A DNA stretch of 36,101 bases from Myxococcota bacterium. Lineage in GTDB: Bacteria > Myxococcota_A > Polyangia > Polyangiales > Polyangiaceae. Below, piece by piece: positions 22,612-33,486 of this stretch (the stretch's first letter is position 1; each line of letters starts with the position of its first letter). Below the pieces are notes generated by a model that did no database searches, was not told the DNA's origin, and saw only the letters and a program-made list of their open reading frames with translations. The stretch covers positions 1 to 36,101 of the forward strand of contig JAKLDZ010000009.1 in assembly GCA_022703255.1 (NCBI GenBank). Direction: 5' to 3'. The position numbers and the translations under genes are program-made.

Positions 22612-24171
22612 TCAGTTCACCAACACCAGCGTCGTGCCGTCCTTGCCGCAGAAGATCGCCTCGCCGCCATAGCGCGCTCCACACGTCGGGCAGATCTTCC
22701 CCTTCGGCTCCACCGCCGCAGGCTTCTGCGCCGTCGCCTTGAACACCGGCGCCGGCACCAACGCCTCGCCGTGCTCCGGACACACCCGCGTCGATGCGTC
22801 GAACCCGCGCTTGCATACCGGGCACACCCCGCCCGCAGGCGCTGGACGTGCCTGCTCCGTGACGGGGACGAGCCTCGTCCCGTCATCCGGACAGAAGATG
22901 CCGTCGGGAGGGAAGTGCTTGCGACACACCGGACAGCTGAGGCGCGGCCTTGGATCCACGGGCGCTGCGACCGGAGCAGGGGCCGGAGCTGCGCGCGCAG
23001 GCCGGGGCCGCTCGACCACGACCTCCTCCTCGACCTCGACGGCCTTCTTGCGAGAGCCGCGGCGCAGCAGCAGCAGTCCCGCGACCGCGAGCACGAGGGC
23101 CATACCGCCGACGATACCGACGAAGGTGAGCTTGCGACGCCGCGCGGCGTCTTCCCCGACCGCGGCGCCGCCTCCGAGGCTGCCGGAGGCGATGGTGACC
23201 ATCGCTGCTTCCTCGGCCTCTCCTCGGGCGTTCAACCCGCGCGCGGAGAGCAGCGCGTCGTAGCGTTCGTTGGAGGCGACCTCGACGACGACGCGGACGT
23301 GTTGACCGCCGAAGGCGACGTCGAGATCGGTGGAGCCTTCGGGGGCGTCGGCGGGGACGCGGACTTTTCCGGCGCTGTCGACGGTGAGGGCGTTGGAGGG
23401 AACGGACCAGGTGGGGCGCACGTCGACGCGGCAGCCTTTGGCATCGACGACGCGGGCGGAGAAGGAGAACTCCTCGCCGGGGCGCATGAGCTTGCGGGCG
23501 GGGCGGACCTCGATTCGGGCGGGCTCACCGATGGAGGCGCAGGCGGCAGGAGGAGGCGGAGGCGGCGCGGTCTGCGTGGGCGCTGCGGTGCTCGCCACGG
23601 GGGGCGGCGCGGCGAGGGTGGCGGACGGCGTGGCGGTCTGGGAGGGCGGGGGTTCGCCCTCGCGCTGGAGCAGTCGGAAGGAGCGCGTGCGACGGACGCT
23701 GGCGGTGCAGTTCTGCCCTTCGAGGACGAACTGGTAGGTGCCGGTTTCGCTGAAGCTGATGGTGTCGTCGGTGGCGGAGATGCTGGTGATGATCACCGCC
23801 TGGCGGGGATCGTTGGCGGCGGTGGTGCAGCGGTTGGACCATCCGCGAGGGGCAGCGGAGTGCGACGATCGCTTGAGGCCGGGCATTTGCTCGAAGCAGT
23901 TGGTGGTGCTGTAGGAGCCACCGGCGCCGTTGATGGTGAGCTCGTTGCCGGACTGGACGATGGTGACGGTGCCACCGCCGGGGCCGCCGCCCGAGGGGCG
24001 CGGGCCGCACTTCTCGCCCCAGTCCCCGATGTTGTACTGGACGATCATCGCCGATGCGGACCAGGTGCCGCTGAGCGTGGGGCGGGACTGCGCGACGGCG
24101 TCGGTGCAGGGAAGTCCCGCGACGATCAACGCGGTCGCGATCCGGAATCGGTGAGGGATTCGGGGGGGCAC
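22612..24171 (-). CDS. Membrane protein with Ig-like outer domain and three zinc ribbons
   Basis: GTG 24171 is the best start because a signal-like segment follows (FRIATALIVAGLPCTDAVAQ); the frame is open upstream but has no natural start. The protein is 519 residues. Residues ~28-150 form a beta-rich domain (LSGTWSASAMIVQYN). A Pro/Ala/Thr linker and an Ig/Big-like domain follow (PARKLMRPGEEFSFSARVVD, then LTVDSAGKVRVPADAPEG). A transmembrane helix lies at about 348-369. The cytosolic tail has three zinc-ribbon units at about 413-431, 450-468 and 494-512, each with three cysteines and Asp or His near the fourth position (CPVCRKHFPP...CPDDG, CPTCGARY...CGKDG). It may relay an envelope signal inward, which is inference. 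It ends the long minus-strand gene run, about 100 bases after the thioredoxin-rhodanese gene. Confidence 0.82.
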   Translation of the reverse strand: MPPRIPHRFRIATALIVAGLPCTDAVAQSRPTLSGTWSASAMIVQYNIGDWGEKCGPRPSGGGPGGGTVTIVQSGNELTINGAGGSYSTTNCFEQMPGLKRSSHSAAPRGWSNRCTTAANDPRQAVIITSISATDDTISFSETGTYQFVLEGQNCTASVRRTRSFRLLQREGEPPPSQTATPSATLAAPPPVASTAAPTQTAPPPPPPAACASIGEPARIEVRPARKLMRPGEEFSFSARVVDAKGCRVDVRPTWSVPSNALTVDSAGKVRVPADAPEGSTDLDVAFGGQHVRVVVEVASNERYDALLSARGLNARGEAEEAAMVTIASGSLGGGAAVGEDAARRRKLTFVGIVGGMALVLAVAGLLLLRRGSRKKAVEVEEEVVVERPRPARAAPAPAPVAAPVDPRPRLSCPVCRKHFPPDGIFCPDDGTRLVPVTEQARPAPAGGVCPVCKRGFDASTRVCPEHGEALVPAPVFKATAQKPAAVEPKGKICPTCGARYGGEAIFCGKDGTTLVLVN

Positions 24172-24271
24172 GATCGAGCGAGAGGTTACCAGATCGAGCG
24201 CGGCTTCGTCACCGCGTGCGATCGGAGCGCGGGTCACGGCGGGAGTGGGTGCAAGCCGCGGGGGCGACGGG

Positions 24272-24934
24272 TCAATCGGGGCGTTCGACGGCGAGGCCTT
24301 CGGCCTCCCAGGCGAGGACGCCGCCATCGAGGAAGGCGACGGGGACGCCGCTTTCGTTGAGCCTGGCGGCGATCTCCTTGGTCTTGTCGCCGGAGCGGCA
24401 GTACAGCACGGGGGCGCCGGCGAGCATGTGCAGCTCGGCGAGGCGGGACTCGATCTCCTCAATGGGCATGTTGACGGCGCCGGGGAGGTGGACGCGTCGA
24501 TACACGAGGGCTTCGCGGGTATCGACGAAGACGATGCGGCCCTGCTTGTGCAGTTCGAAAGCTTCGCGCGGGGTGATTGCGCCTTCGGAGCGGGGCAGGA
24601 AGGGTTCGAGCATTTGCCGGAGCTGTGCGCGTTTGAGGGCGCCGGCCTTGGCGGCGACGGGGCGTCCTTCGGCGAAGACCATGAAGGTCGGCACCGACTG
24701 GATGCGCAGCTGCGAAGCGAGCATCTGCGACTTGTCGATGTCGACCTTGACGATCCTGGCCTTGCCTTCGAGCTCGCGCGCGAGGGCTTCCACTTCGGGA
24801 GCGATCGTCTTGCAGGGGCCGCACCACTGTGCGGTGAAGTCCACGAGCACTGGCAGCTCGCTCATGAGCACCTCGCGTTCGAAGGTGCGCTCGTCAACGT
24901 AGGGGACAGCAGAGGGAGTGGATTGGTTTGCCAT
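24272..24934 (-). CDS. Thioredoxin-rhodanese fusion protein
   Basis: ATG 24934 has AAGGTCAGG upstream and gives 220 residues with no signal peptide, so it is cytosolic. Residues 1-112 are a thioredoxin: WCGPC at 37-41, DIDKSQ, and cis-proline in SVPTF near residue 80. Residues ~118-216 are a rhodanese domain: FVDTREALVYRRVHLPGAVN, then the active-site loop YCRSGDKT with the sulfur-carrying cysteine, and FLDGGVLAWEAEGL. Both catalytic cysteines are intact. The pair could reduce a persulfide made by the rhodanese half, or deliver sulfur; the substrate is not visible. It lies 27 bases after the second permease gene and is probably in the same operon. Confidence 0.92.
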   Translation of the reverse strand: MANQSTPSAVPYVDERTFEREVLMSELPVLVDFTAQWCGPCKTIAPEVEALARELEGKARIVKVDIDKSQMLASQLRIQSVPTFMVFAEGRPVAAKAGALKRAQLRQMLEPFLPRSEGAITPREAFELHKQGRIVFVDTREALVYRRVHLPGAVNMPIEEIESRLAELHMLAGAPVLYCRSGDKTKEIAARLNESGVPVAFLDGGVLAWEAEGLAVERPD

Positions 24935-24961
24935 CGGGGAACCTGACCTTCCGGGCGGGAG

Positions 24962-25750
24962 TTATCTGCTCCCTGTCGGTCCGTCGCGCAAGGGGGAGGT
25001 CGACTGCGGGCGGGGATCGAGGCTTCGCCGCACCGTCTCCGAGAGGCGAACGAGGGCGAAGACCGACGCGAGGACCAGGGTTGCGGGGAGGAGCGCGTCC
25101 TGCGGCCTGGACGCGGAGACGGAGCGGGCGATCATCGATCCCCAGGACGCCGGGCCGTCGGGATGGGACAGCCCGAACAGGGCCAGCGCGCCGTCGATGA
25201 GGATGGTGACGCCGAGGGTGAGCACGGCGGATTCGGCGACGAAGGGGAGCAGGTGCGGGCCGAGGTGACGCCAGAGGAAGCGGGAAGAGGGGACGCCGAG
25301 GGCGCGGGCAGCCAGGGCGAACTCGGAGACGTGCAGGCGGAGGGTTTCGGCGCGCACGACGCGGATGGACTCGGGGAGGCGGACGAGGGCGAGGGCGAGG
25401 ATGGAGACGACGAGGTTGGCGTCGGGAGCGATGGCGCGCAGGAGGGCGACGATGATGATGCCGGGGAAGGCGCCGAGGACCTCGACAGCGTGGGCGACGA
25501 GGCGGTCCCAGACGCTGCCGGAGAGAGCGGCGGAGGCGCCGAGGATTGAGCCGAGGGAGACGGCGAGGAGGGAGGCGGAGAGGGCGACGATCAAGGTGTA
25601 TCGTGCGCCGAAGCAAATGGAGCGAAGCGCCCCGTGGGGCAGAAACGAAGCGATGCACGCCGCGGCGAAGACGGCGGCGAGAGCGACGAGCGCGATGCGA
25701 GTGAGGGCGTCGGAGCGCAGGGAGGTGCGGAGGCGACGCGCGGCGCTCAT
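24962..25750 (-). CDS. ABC transporter permease, DppC/OppC type
   Basis: ATG 25750 overlaps the stop of the upstream permease gene (ATGA), so the two are coupled. The 262-residue protein has a cytosolic start, a first membrane helix (IALVALAAVFAAACIASFL) and five more helices. The binding-protein-dependent permease loop is visible as EFALAARALGVPSSRFLWRHLGPH, matching the EAA---G motif that contacts the ATPase. The end (LVRLSETVRRSLDPR) is typical of the DppC/OppC family that moves peptides or nickel. Neither the ATPases nor a solute-binding protein is encoded nearby in the window, so the substrate is unknown. Confidence 0.88.
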   Translation of the reverse strand: MSAARRLRTSLRSDALTRIALVALAAVFAAACIASFLPHGALRSICFGARYTLIVALSASLLAVSLGSILGASAALSGSVWDRLVAHAVEVLGAFPGIIIVALLRAIAPDANLVVSILALALVRLPESIRVVRAETLRLHVSEFALAARALGVPSSRFLWRHLGPHLLPFVAESAVLTLGVTILIDGALALFGLSHPDGPASWGSMIARSVSASRPQDALLPATLVLASVFALVRLSETVRRSLDPRPQSTSPLRDGPTGSR

Positions 25751-27234
25751 GGGTGCTCACCGAGGAGCTTGTCGCGGCACCTGGGGTCGAGCCACGCGTG
25801 GGCGAGATCCCCGGCGAGCATGACGAAGGCGGTGAGCGCGGAGCCGCACACGGCGAAGGCCATGAGGAAGGGGACATCGCGGGAGAAGACGGCGGAGCTT
25901 ACCGCGGAGCCGAGGCCGCGAAGCGACAGGATGCGCTCGATGACGCAGGCGCCGGTGAGAGCGACGGGGAAGTCGGCGGTGGCGATGGCGATCGCGGTGG
26001 CGATCGAGGGACGCAGCAGGTGGGTGAGGACAAGCCGCGGGGTCCCGGCGCCGCGAGCTCGCGCGGCGCGAATGAAGTCCGAAGCGGCCGCGTCGAAGGC
26101 AGCGAGGCGTTCGTGTCGGGCAGACGGTGCGATGAGCGTGAGGGCGAGGGCGAGGAAGGCGGTGGCGACGGCGAAGCGTGGCGAGGCGACGAGGGCCACG
26201 AGGGCGCCGAGGACGACAGGGGAAACGGCGTGCAACGCGACGCCGGCGAGGGTCGGAGCGCTGTGGCCGCGTCGATCGCGGTGGAGCGCGGAGAGGAGCC
26301 CGAGCAGGATCCCGGACGAGACGGCCATGATCTCTGCGACGGCGATCAGCGCGAGGGTTCCGGGACCGCGTCGCCGCAGCTTGTCGAGGACGGGGATACC
26401 GTCGGAGCCGACGCCGAGACGAAGGGAGCTGGCGTGCAGCGCCCAGTGTCCGTATCGGGTCTCCAGGATCGTTGCGGACAGGCGTGCGGGACCAGTGAGC
26501 ACGACGTAGTCGGCGCGCGACGAGAGCCACCATTGGTTCCAGCGCATGGCGCAGCGAGCAGCCGCGAAGATGGAAGCGTTGTGCGCGATGCGGTCGTCGC
26601 GACCGGAGACGTGGGAGGCGACATCGAGCAGGCGCGACGCGCGGGAGACGTCATCGCTGGTGCGCACCTCACCGACCTCGGCGAGGAGCTGCTCGAGGGC
26701 GAAGGTGTCGAGCTCGGTGAGCTCGGTGCGTCGGGCCTGGGAGTCTGCCGCGGCGAGGCGTCGGACGGCGCGACGCACGACGGAGGACTTGAAGTCGACG
26801 GAGCGTTCTTCCCAGAAGCGCGACCAGAACAGGACGGCGTCGGCAGCAGTACGGAAGCCCTCGGGGCCGAGGATTCCCATGCGGATGGCGACGGGAGCGA
26901 GGGCGAGGGCGACGCGGGCGCGCTCGTCGGGGGGGAGGGCGTCGAGGGCAGGCAGAACGAAGGGGAGAGCCGCACCGCCGGCGCGCACGAGCGGCTCCGC
27001 GGCCTGCGGGGAGGCGTCGCCGCGCGCGATGCGAGCGACCGCGGCCGTGGCGATGCTGCGGACGTCGCGCGGTTGCGGGTTGAGGAACAGGGGCAAGGTC
27101 TCGTCATCGCGGGCGACGCGGGAGGAGACGGTCGGGTCGAGGGGAACGAGGGCGAGGAAGCCGAAGGCGATCAGCGTGATCGCCACGAGCGTGGGGATCA
27201 TCCAGAGAGCCCGTCGGAGGGCGAAGCGCAACAC
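25747..27234 (-). CDS. ABC transporter permease, DppB/OppB type with large outer insert
   Basis: GTG 27234 starts a 495-residue protein four bases after the phosphatase stop. The first helix (MIPTLVAITLIAFGFLALVP) and the final five-helix core (from about residue 295) fit DppB/OppB. The coupling loop is DFIRAARARGAGTPRLVLTHLLRP and the end has RGLGSAVSSAVFSRDVP. Between helix 1 and helix 2 there are about 265 residues, against roughly 65-70 in ordinary family members. The extra ~190 residues are helical and alanine/arginine-rich with HEAT-like periodicity (VRRAVRRLAAADSQARR). The insert should lie outside the membrane and could be a built-in partner or receptor domain. The gene is followed by its DppC partner with an ATGA overlap. 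Confidence 0.85.
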   Translation of the reverse strand: MLRFALRRALWMIPTLVAITLIAFGFLALVPLDPTVSSRVARDDETLPLFLNPQPRDVRSIATAAVARIARGDASPQAAEPLVRAGGAALPFVLPALDALPPDERARVALALAPVAIRMGILGPEGFRTAADAVLFWSRFWEERSVDFKSSVVRRAVRRLAAADSQARRTELTELDTFALEQLLAEVGEVRTSDDVSRASRLLDVASHVSGRDDRIAHNASIFAAARCAMRWNQWWLSSRADYVVLTGPARLSATILETRYGHWALHASSLRLGVGSDGIPVLDKLRRRGPGTLALIAVAEIMAVSSGILLGLLSALHRDRRGHSAPTLAGVALHAVSPVVLGALVALVASPRFAVATAFLALALTLIAPSARHERLAAFDAAASDFIRAARARGAGTPRLVLTHLLRPSIATAIAIATADFPVALTGACVIERILSLRGLGSAVSSAVFSRDVPFLMAFAVCGSALTAFVMLAGDLAHAWLDPRCRDKLLGEHP

Positions 27235-27238
27235 GGCG

Positions 27239-28456
<1,218 letters not shown>

Positions 28457-28460
28457 GCGC

Positions 28461-29930
28461 CTACGCCTGGCTCAGTTCGATTCGGAACAAGTGCTGGCCC
28501 ACGCGAATCGAGTCACCATCCCGTACCGGGCAATCGCCACGCACCGCGATGAACGTACCGTTCGACGAGTCGAGATCGACCAGCGTGAACTTGCCGGAGG
28601 CGGCGTCCTTGCGGACGGCTGCGTGGCGACGGGACATGTAGGGATCGTCCGTGAACACGATATCACCCGACTCGCGACCCAAGACGGTCTCGAGCCGGTG
28701 AAGATGGTACACGTCCCTGGCCACTCCCTCCACCGTTCTTTGGACCAGCCTTGCAGGACGCGGCAGAGCCGGGGAACCGAACACGAGGGTGCCGTGCTGA
28801 ACCGCCGGCCCCAGTCCCAGCTCCGCATCCATGATGACCTCGAACCTTAGCACCTCCACGCCCAACAGGAGCAAGTCCCCGTCCACCAGCTCATGGGCGG
28901 CCTTGAGGCGTACGAACACTCCGTTGGTGGACCCGAGGTCCCGGACGTACCATCCGCCGTCCTTGCGCACGAGCCGGGCGTGCCGCGGAGACATGTAGCG
29001 ATCCTCGGGGAGAACCACGCTCCCTTCGTTGCGCCCCAGATCGATCTGGTCGCCCGCGATCGGGTAGCTCGGCCCCTCCTGGCCGTCGCCCGCGATGATC
29101 ACGATGCGCCCGAAGGACTGCGCCCCCGGGCTCTGGAAGGGCGCATAGGGCCCCGTGGACGCGCTTCGCTTGTCGTCGGGAGCCGGCTCGCGGGGCCTCG
29201 CAGGGGGGACGGGTTGCGGCGCGACAGGAGCGGGTTTGGGGGACAGGGAGGCGGCCTGACGCGCAGCCTCTTCGACCGCGGCCTGGATGCCCTGTCGCGT
29301 TGCGCCCTTCGAGTACTCGGGAGAACGACCCAGGGGTTCGGGAGAGGCGGGGCGATCGGCCTGGACCAGGGGCGCGCCGCAGAACTTGCAGAAGCGCATG
29401 CCGGCTTCGCAGACTCCCTGGCACCGATCGCAGACGAGAGCCGCGGGAGCGGGGCGAGCGGGCTCGGGTGCGAGGTGCACGGCGGCAGCGGGACGCAGGG
29501 GTTCGTGGGCGACGGGTTGGGGCGGCTGAGCAGGTTGCGGCACCGGGACCGGCGCTTGCGGAGCGGGCGCAGGCTGCGGTCGTGGCTGCGCCTGCGGAAC
29601 CGGTGCTCCCGCCGTCGAAGGCTCGATCGGCGTGCCGCACGACACACAGAAGCGACCACTCGTCGGGTTGCGCGTCTGACAACGCGGGCAGATCGTCGCA
29701 GGGCCGGGCACCTGCGCCGCAGCAGCGGCTGAGAACGCGAACGCGGGAGCCTCGGCGCGCGCCGAACCGGGCGCGGGGGGAGCAGGGGCCGGGCCCACGG
29801 GTGCGACGGGCAAGCCCGCAGGTGGCGTGGGCTCCACCATCCTGCGTGGAGGTTCCTGCAATCGTCGTCCGCAGTCCTGACAGAAGATCAGGTGCGATGG
29901 ATTGTCTCTTCCGCAGCGGTCACAGATCAC
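28461..29930 (-). CDS. Triple zinc-ribbon, double FHA-domain protein
   Basis: GTG 29930 opens a 489-residue protein. Three zinc ribbons with CxxC pairs lie at about 3-20 (CDRCGRDN...CQDCG), 81-98 (CPRCQTRN...CVSCG) and 167-184 (CDRCQGVC...CKFCG), separated by long Pro/Ala-rich linkers. Two FHA domains follow at about 276-370 and 395-487. The first has LGRNEG, SPRHARL and STNGVFV; the second has LGRESG, SRRHAAV and SSNGTFI, so both keep the phosphothreonine-binding residues. The ribbons probably bind protein or nucleic acid partners. No enzyme domain is present, so it is a reader or scaffold. It is directly followed by the PP2C gene, with which it is surely cotranscribed. Confidence 0.92.
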   Translation of the reverse strand: MICDRCGRDNPSHLIFCQDCGRRLQEPPRRMVEPTPPAGLPVAPVGPAPAPPAPGSARAEAPAFAFSAAAAAQVPGPATICPRCQTRNPTSGRFCVSCGTPIEPSTAGAPVPQAQPRPQPAPAPQAPVPVPQPAQPPQPVAHEPLRPAAAVHLAPEPARPAPAALVCDRCQGVCEAGMRFCKFCGAPLVQADRPASPEPLGRSPEYSKGATRQGIQAAVEEAARQAASLSPKPAPVAPQPVPPARPREPAPDDKRSASTGPYAPFQSPGAQSFGRIVIIAGDGQEGPSYPIAGDQIDLGRNEGSVVLPEDRYMSPRHARLVRKDGGWYVRDLGSTNGVFVRLKAAHELVDGDLLLLGVEVLRFEVIMDAELGLGPAVQHGTLVFGSPALPRPARLVQRTVEGVARDVYHLHRLETVLGRESGDIVFTDDPYMSRRHAAVRKDAASGKFTLVDLDSSNGTFIAVRGDCPVRDGDSIRVGQHLFRIELSQA

Positions 29931-29996
29931 GATGGGGAAGGGGACAACGGCAGGCTCGGTCCCGTCAAGATCCCTTTTGCGATCCGGGGGGCCATC

Positions 29997-30725
29997 TCAA
30001 CGAAAACCGAGCGGTTCGCGGTCTTCGAGGGTGATCTCGAGGCCCAGGAAGTGGGCGACCCCGGTCTCGCGCAGCTGGTCGGCCTGGTCGGTCCAGCGAG
30101 CGAGGAGCAGGGGACGGTACAGGAAGGCTGCGCCGATGACAGAGGTGCGGGTGAGCTCGAACTCGAGGCCGAGGCCGGCGAAGGTGGTAGCGCCGAAGGT
30201 TTCGGCTTTCCACTCGTCGCCGAAGGCGACGGCGCCCAGGCCGCTGACGAAGTACGGCTCGGTGCGCAGGCCGAGGTTGAAGTAGTAGCGCATCTCGGCG
30301 CGTGCGACCTGCAGCGAGCCGAGGCGCATGATGCCGCGGGTGTCGATGCGGTTGAACTCGTAGGCGCCGCCGACATACCACGGTCCCCTGGAGCGGTAGC
30401 CTGCGCGAGCGATGATGCCGCCCCCGGAGCCGAGGATGCAGGGCGCCTTGGCGCCGGACGCGCAGACGGCGCCCGCACCGAGGTTGCGGGTACCGGTGAA
30501 CGCGACGCCGAACTGCAGGAAGGAGACGTTGATGGGGGGAGGACGGACAGCGGTGGGGCGAGACGCGGCGGGGGGCTGCGGCATCGTCTGGGCAGGGGCC
30601 CGGCGAGGGGTCAGCAGGGCCGCGGCGATCCCCGCCCAGCAGCACAGGCGTACCGCGGCCCGGCGACTCGCGACGGAATCGCGATCGCGCACCCGGGAAT
30701 TCAAGGCCTCGGAAGGATTCGACAC
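29997..30725 (-). CDS. Outer-membrane beta-barrel protein (small)
   Basis: GTG 30725 gives 242 residues with a long basic leader and a signal peptide (LCCWAGIAAALLTPRRAPAQ). A Pro/Ala-rich linker follows, then an eight-strand-like barrel of the OmpW/OmpA-beta type. Paired aromatic strands are visible: VSFLQFGVAFTGTRNLGAGA, IIARAGYRSRGPWYVGGAYEF, AEMRYYFNLGLRTEPYFVSG, FAGLGLEFELTRTSVIGAAF. The end (FLGLEITLED) is shorter than in classic porins and lacks a terminal Phe. No substrate is indicated. It precedes the FHA gene by 66 bases on the same strand and may lead the operon. Confidence 0.75.
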   Translation of the reverse strand: MSNPSEALNSRVRDRDSVASRRAAVRLCCWAGIAAALLTPRRAPAQTMPQPPAASRPTAVRPPPINVSFLQFGVAFTGTRNLGAGAVCASGAKAPCILGSGGGIIARAGYRSRGPWYVGGAYEFNRIDTRGIMRLGSLQVARAEMRYYFNLGLRTEPYFVSGLGAVAFGDEWKAETFGATTFAGLGLEFELTRTSVIGAAFLYRPLLLARWTDQADQLRETGVAHFLGLEITLEDREPLGFR

Positions 30726-30744
30726 GTCTTCGTTCTCACCAAGC

Positions 30745-30773
30745 TTGACGGCTCCCAGCCGCTTCGCTTAAAC
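30745..30773 (+). promoter_or_regulatory. Sigma-70-like promoter of the acidic protein gene
   Basis: TTGACG (30745-30750) and TTAAAC (30768-30773) are 17 bases apart, with the -35 matching consensus at five of six positions. A start near 30780 leaves room for the GGAGG at 30788-30792, nine bases before ATG 30802. Confidence 0.5.
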
Positions 30774-30801
30774 GCCCGAAGGATCCTGGAGGCAAAACCG
30801 T

Positions 30802-31167
30802 ATGGAGATCAACCTCGACAAGCGCGCCGTCCGACAGATCCGTCTATCTGCCGAAGACGCCATCGAGGAGGGAGACACCGAAACCCTCCGCGAGGACATC
30901 CTCGAAGCGTTCAGCGAGGAACAGGTCGAGGACATCGAGAGGCTGCTGGATAACGGCGACTTCTTCGAGTTCCTCACCGATGTCCTGGACGAGTGGAGCG
31001 GCGACGACGTGGACGAACTGCTCGAGATCCTCGAGACCCGCCTGGGCGAGCTGAATATCGACCTGAAGTACGAGCTCGCGACGGAGGAGGCGACCGAGGC
31101 CGAGGAGTTCGACGACGACGACACCGACCTCGACGACGAAGAAGAGGAAGACGACGACGACGACTGA
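30802..31167 (+). CDS. Very acidic small protein, unknown function
   Basis: ATG 30802 has a good GGAGG. The 121-residue protein is helix-forming in its first ~90 residues (RLSAEDAIEEGDTETLREDILEAF, then ERLLDNGDFFEFLTDVLDEW) and ends in a nearly pure Asp/Glu tail from about residue 103. It has few basic residues, no cysteine and no signal peptide, so it is cytosolic. Such acid tails occur on histone-like-protein partners, ribosome or chaperone co-factors and RNA polymerase-binding proteins. I do not recognise the family. It is a single-gene unit with its own promoter and a hairpin after its stop. Confidence 0.85.
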   Translation: MEINLDKRAVRQIRLSAEDAIEEGDTETLREDILEAFSEEQVEDIERLLDNGDFFEFLTDVLDEWSGDDVDELLEILETRLGELNIDLKYELATEEATEAEEFDDDDTDLDDEEEEDDDDD

Positions 31168-31181
31168 GGCGTGAGCGGGGA

Positions 31182-31209
31182 CGGGCCCGGGGCGCAGGAT
31201 CCGGGCCCG
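31182..31209. terminator. GC-rich hairpin between convergent genes
   Basis: CGGGCCCGG (31182-31190) and CCGGGCCCG (31201-31209) form a perfect nine-base-pair stem with a ten-base loop. It lies between the acidic protein stop (31167) and the stop of the convergent TPR lipoprotein (31235). There is no U tract, so it may pause or protect both transcripts instead of acting as a classic terminator. Confidence 0.45.
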
Positions 31210-31234
31210 GCGCGCCGAGAGCGCGTGCCCTGCA

Positions 31235-32352
31235 CTACGGGCCCACGCTGTTGCCCGACGTCGTCGCCGGGGCGAGCTCACGCGCGAGGTAATCCCTGCA
31301 CGCGCGAGGCTTGTCCAGCTCGGGAGCCGACGGGCAGAGCAGTCGTGCGCACGGCGCGTGACGGGACTCGGGGAGCTTCTTCACGAGCAGCCCGACGGCA
31401 TCGCACGCACCGGCGCTGTCGCCGTCCTGGCGGGCCAGCAGCGCCTCCTGCCACAACGCGTCGTCGCGAAGCAGCGAAGTCGTGTGCTGCTCGAACAGCT
31501 TGCGGAACTCCTTGCGCGCCGTCGCATGGTCGCGCAGCGCATCGCGGTACAGCTCCGCGATGCGCATCTGCGCCTTGCCATAGCGCGGGCGCTCGTAGCT
31601 CCCGTTCATGCTCGAGGGCTCGCGGTGCGACAGCAGCTCGCGCAGCCGGTCGACGGCGACTCTGGGCTCCCCGAGCTTCTCGTCGAGCTCCGACGCGCGA
31701 AACATCGAGTCGTCGAAGAGCGAACCCGACGGATACGGATAGTCCTTGGCGGTCTGCACGAAGCCGTCGCGCGCCCCGCGCACGTCGCCCACCTCCAGCA
31801 GCCGATCGGCCACGAGGTACGAAGCCGTCTCTCCGCAGTCGCTCTTTTTGAGCCACGAGAGGTTCTGCCGGAGCCAGTCGAGCGAGGCCTGGGCTCCGCG
31901 ATCCGACGCGATGTGACGCACCACACGTTCGAGGGATGGTCGTGCAACCCCCGAATCGGGATACTTCTTCAGCGCGTCCTCGACCATCTGCCAGCCCTTG
32001 GCGACGTCGCCATGGTCGATTTCGATCCCGGCGAGCTCGAAGGCCGCACGCGGGGTGCGAAGCCCGCCCGGGCTCAGGGCGATCAGCTCACGGTAGCACC
32101 GCGCGGCTTGCTCCCAGCGCCGCGCACGCGCGTAGGCCGCCGCCTCGAGATAGAGCATCTCGTCGCGATCCTTGACCCTCTCGGCCGCCGCAGACGCCTC
32201 GCGGTACTTGCCCGCGGCCTCCTCGTAGCGTCCCGCCGCGTAGGCGCGATCCGCCGCGGCATGAGCTTGCACGTGTGCCGACGGGAGCGTGGGGGCGCAT
32301 GCCGAGCCCAGCAGGCACGCCAAGGCGACGAGCTGCAATCGCACAGCGGGGC

Positions 32353-32356
<4 letters not shown>
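31235..32356 (-). CDS. TPR-repeat lipoprotein
   Basis: GTG 32356 overlaps the threonine aldolase stop as GTGA and is followed by a lipoprotein signal ([16 protein letters not shown]), so the protein is 373 residues. The frame is open far upstream, but there it is antisense to aldolase coding. The body is a series of TPR-like helix pairs: [65 protein letters not shown], and more to the end, with [20 protein letters not shown]. It is probably a surface or outer-membrane-anchored scaffold, like BamD- or YbgF-type proteins but not specifically one of them. It is the last gene of the radical-SAM-led run. Confidence 0.85.
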
Positions 32357-33402
<1,046 letters not shown>

Positions 33403-33486
33403 CGCGTTCTTGAGGTAGCACGGAGCGCGGGAGCGCGGAACGCCCAGAGGCGATGTCCGCGAAGCGGGCTCGGTGCGGCGCGGGTG

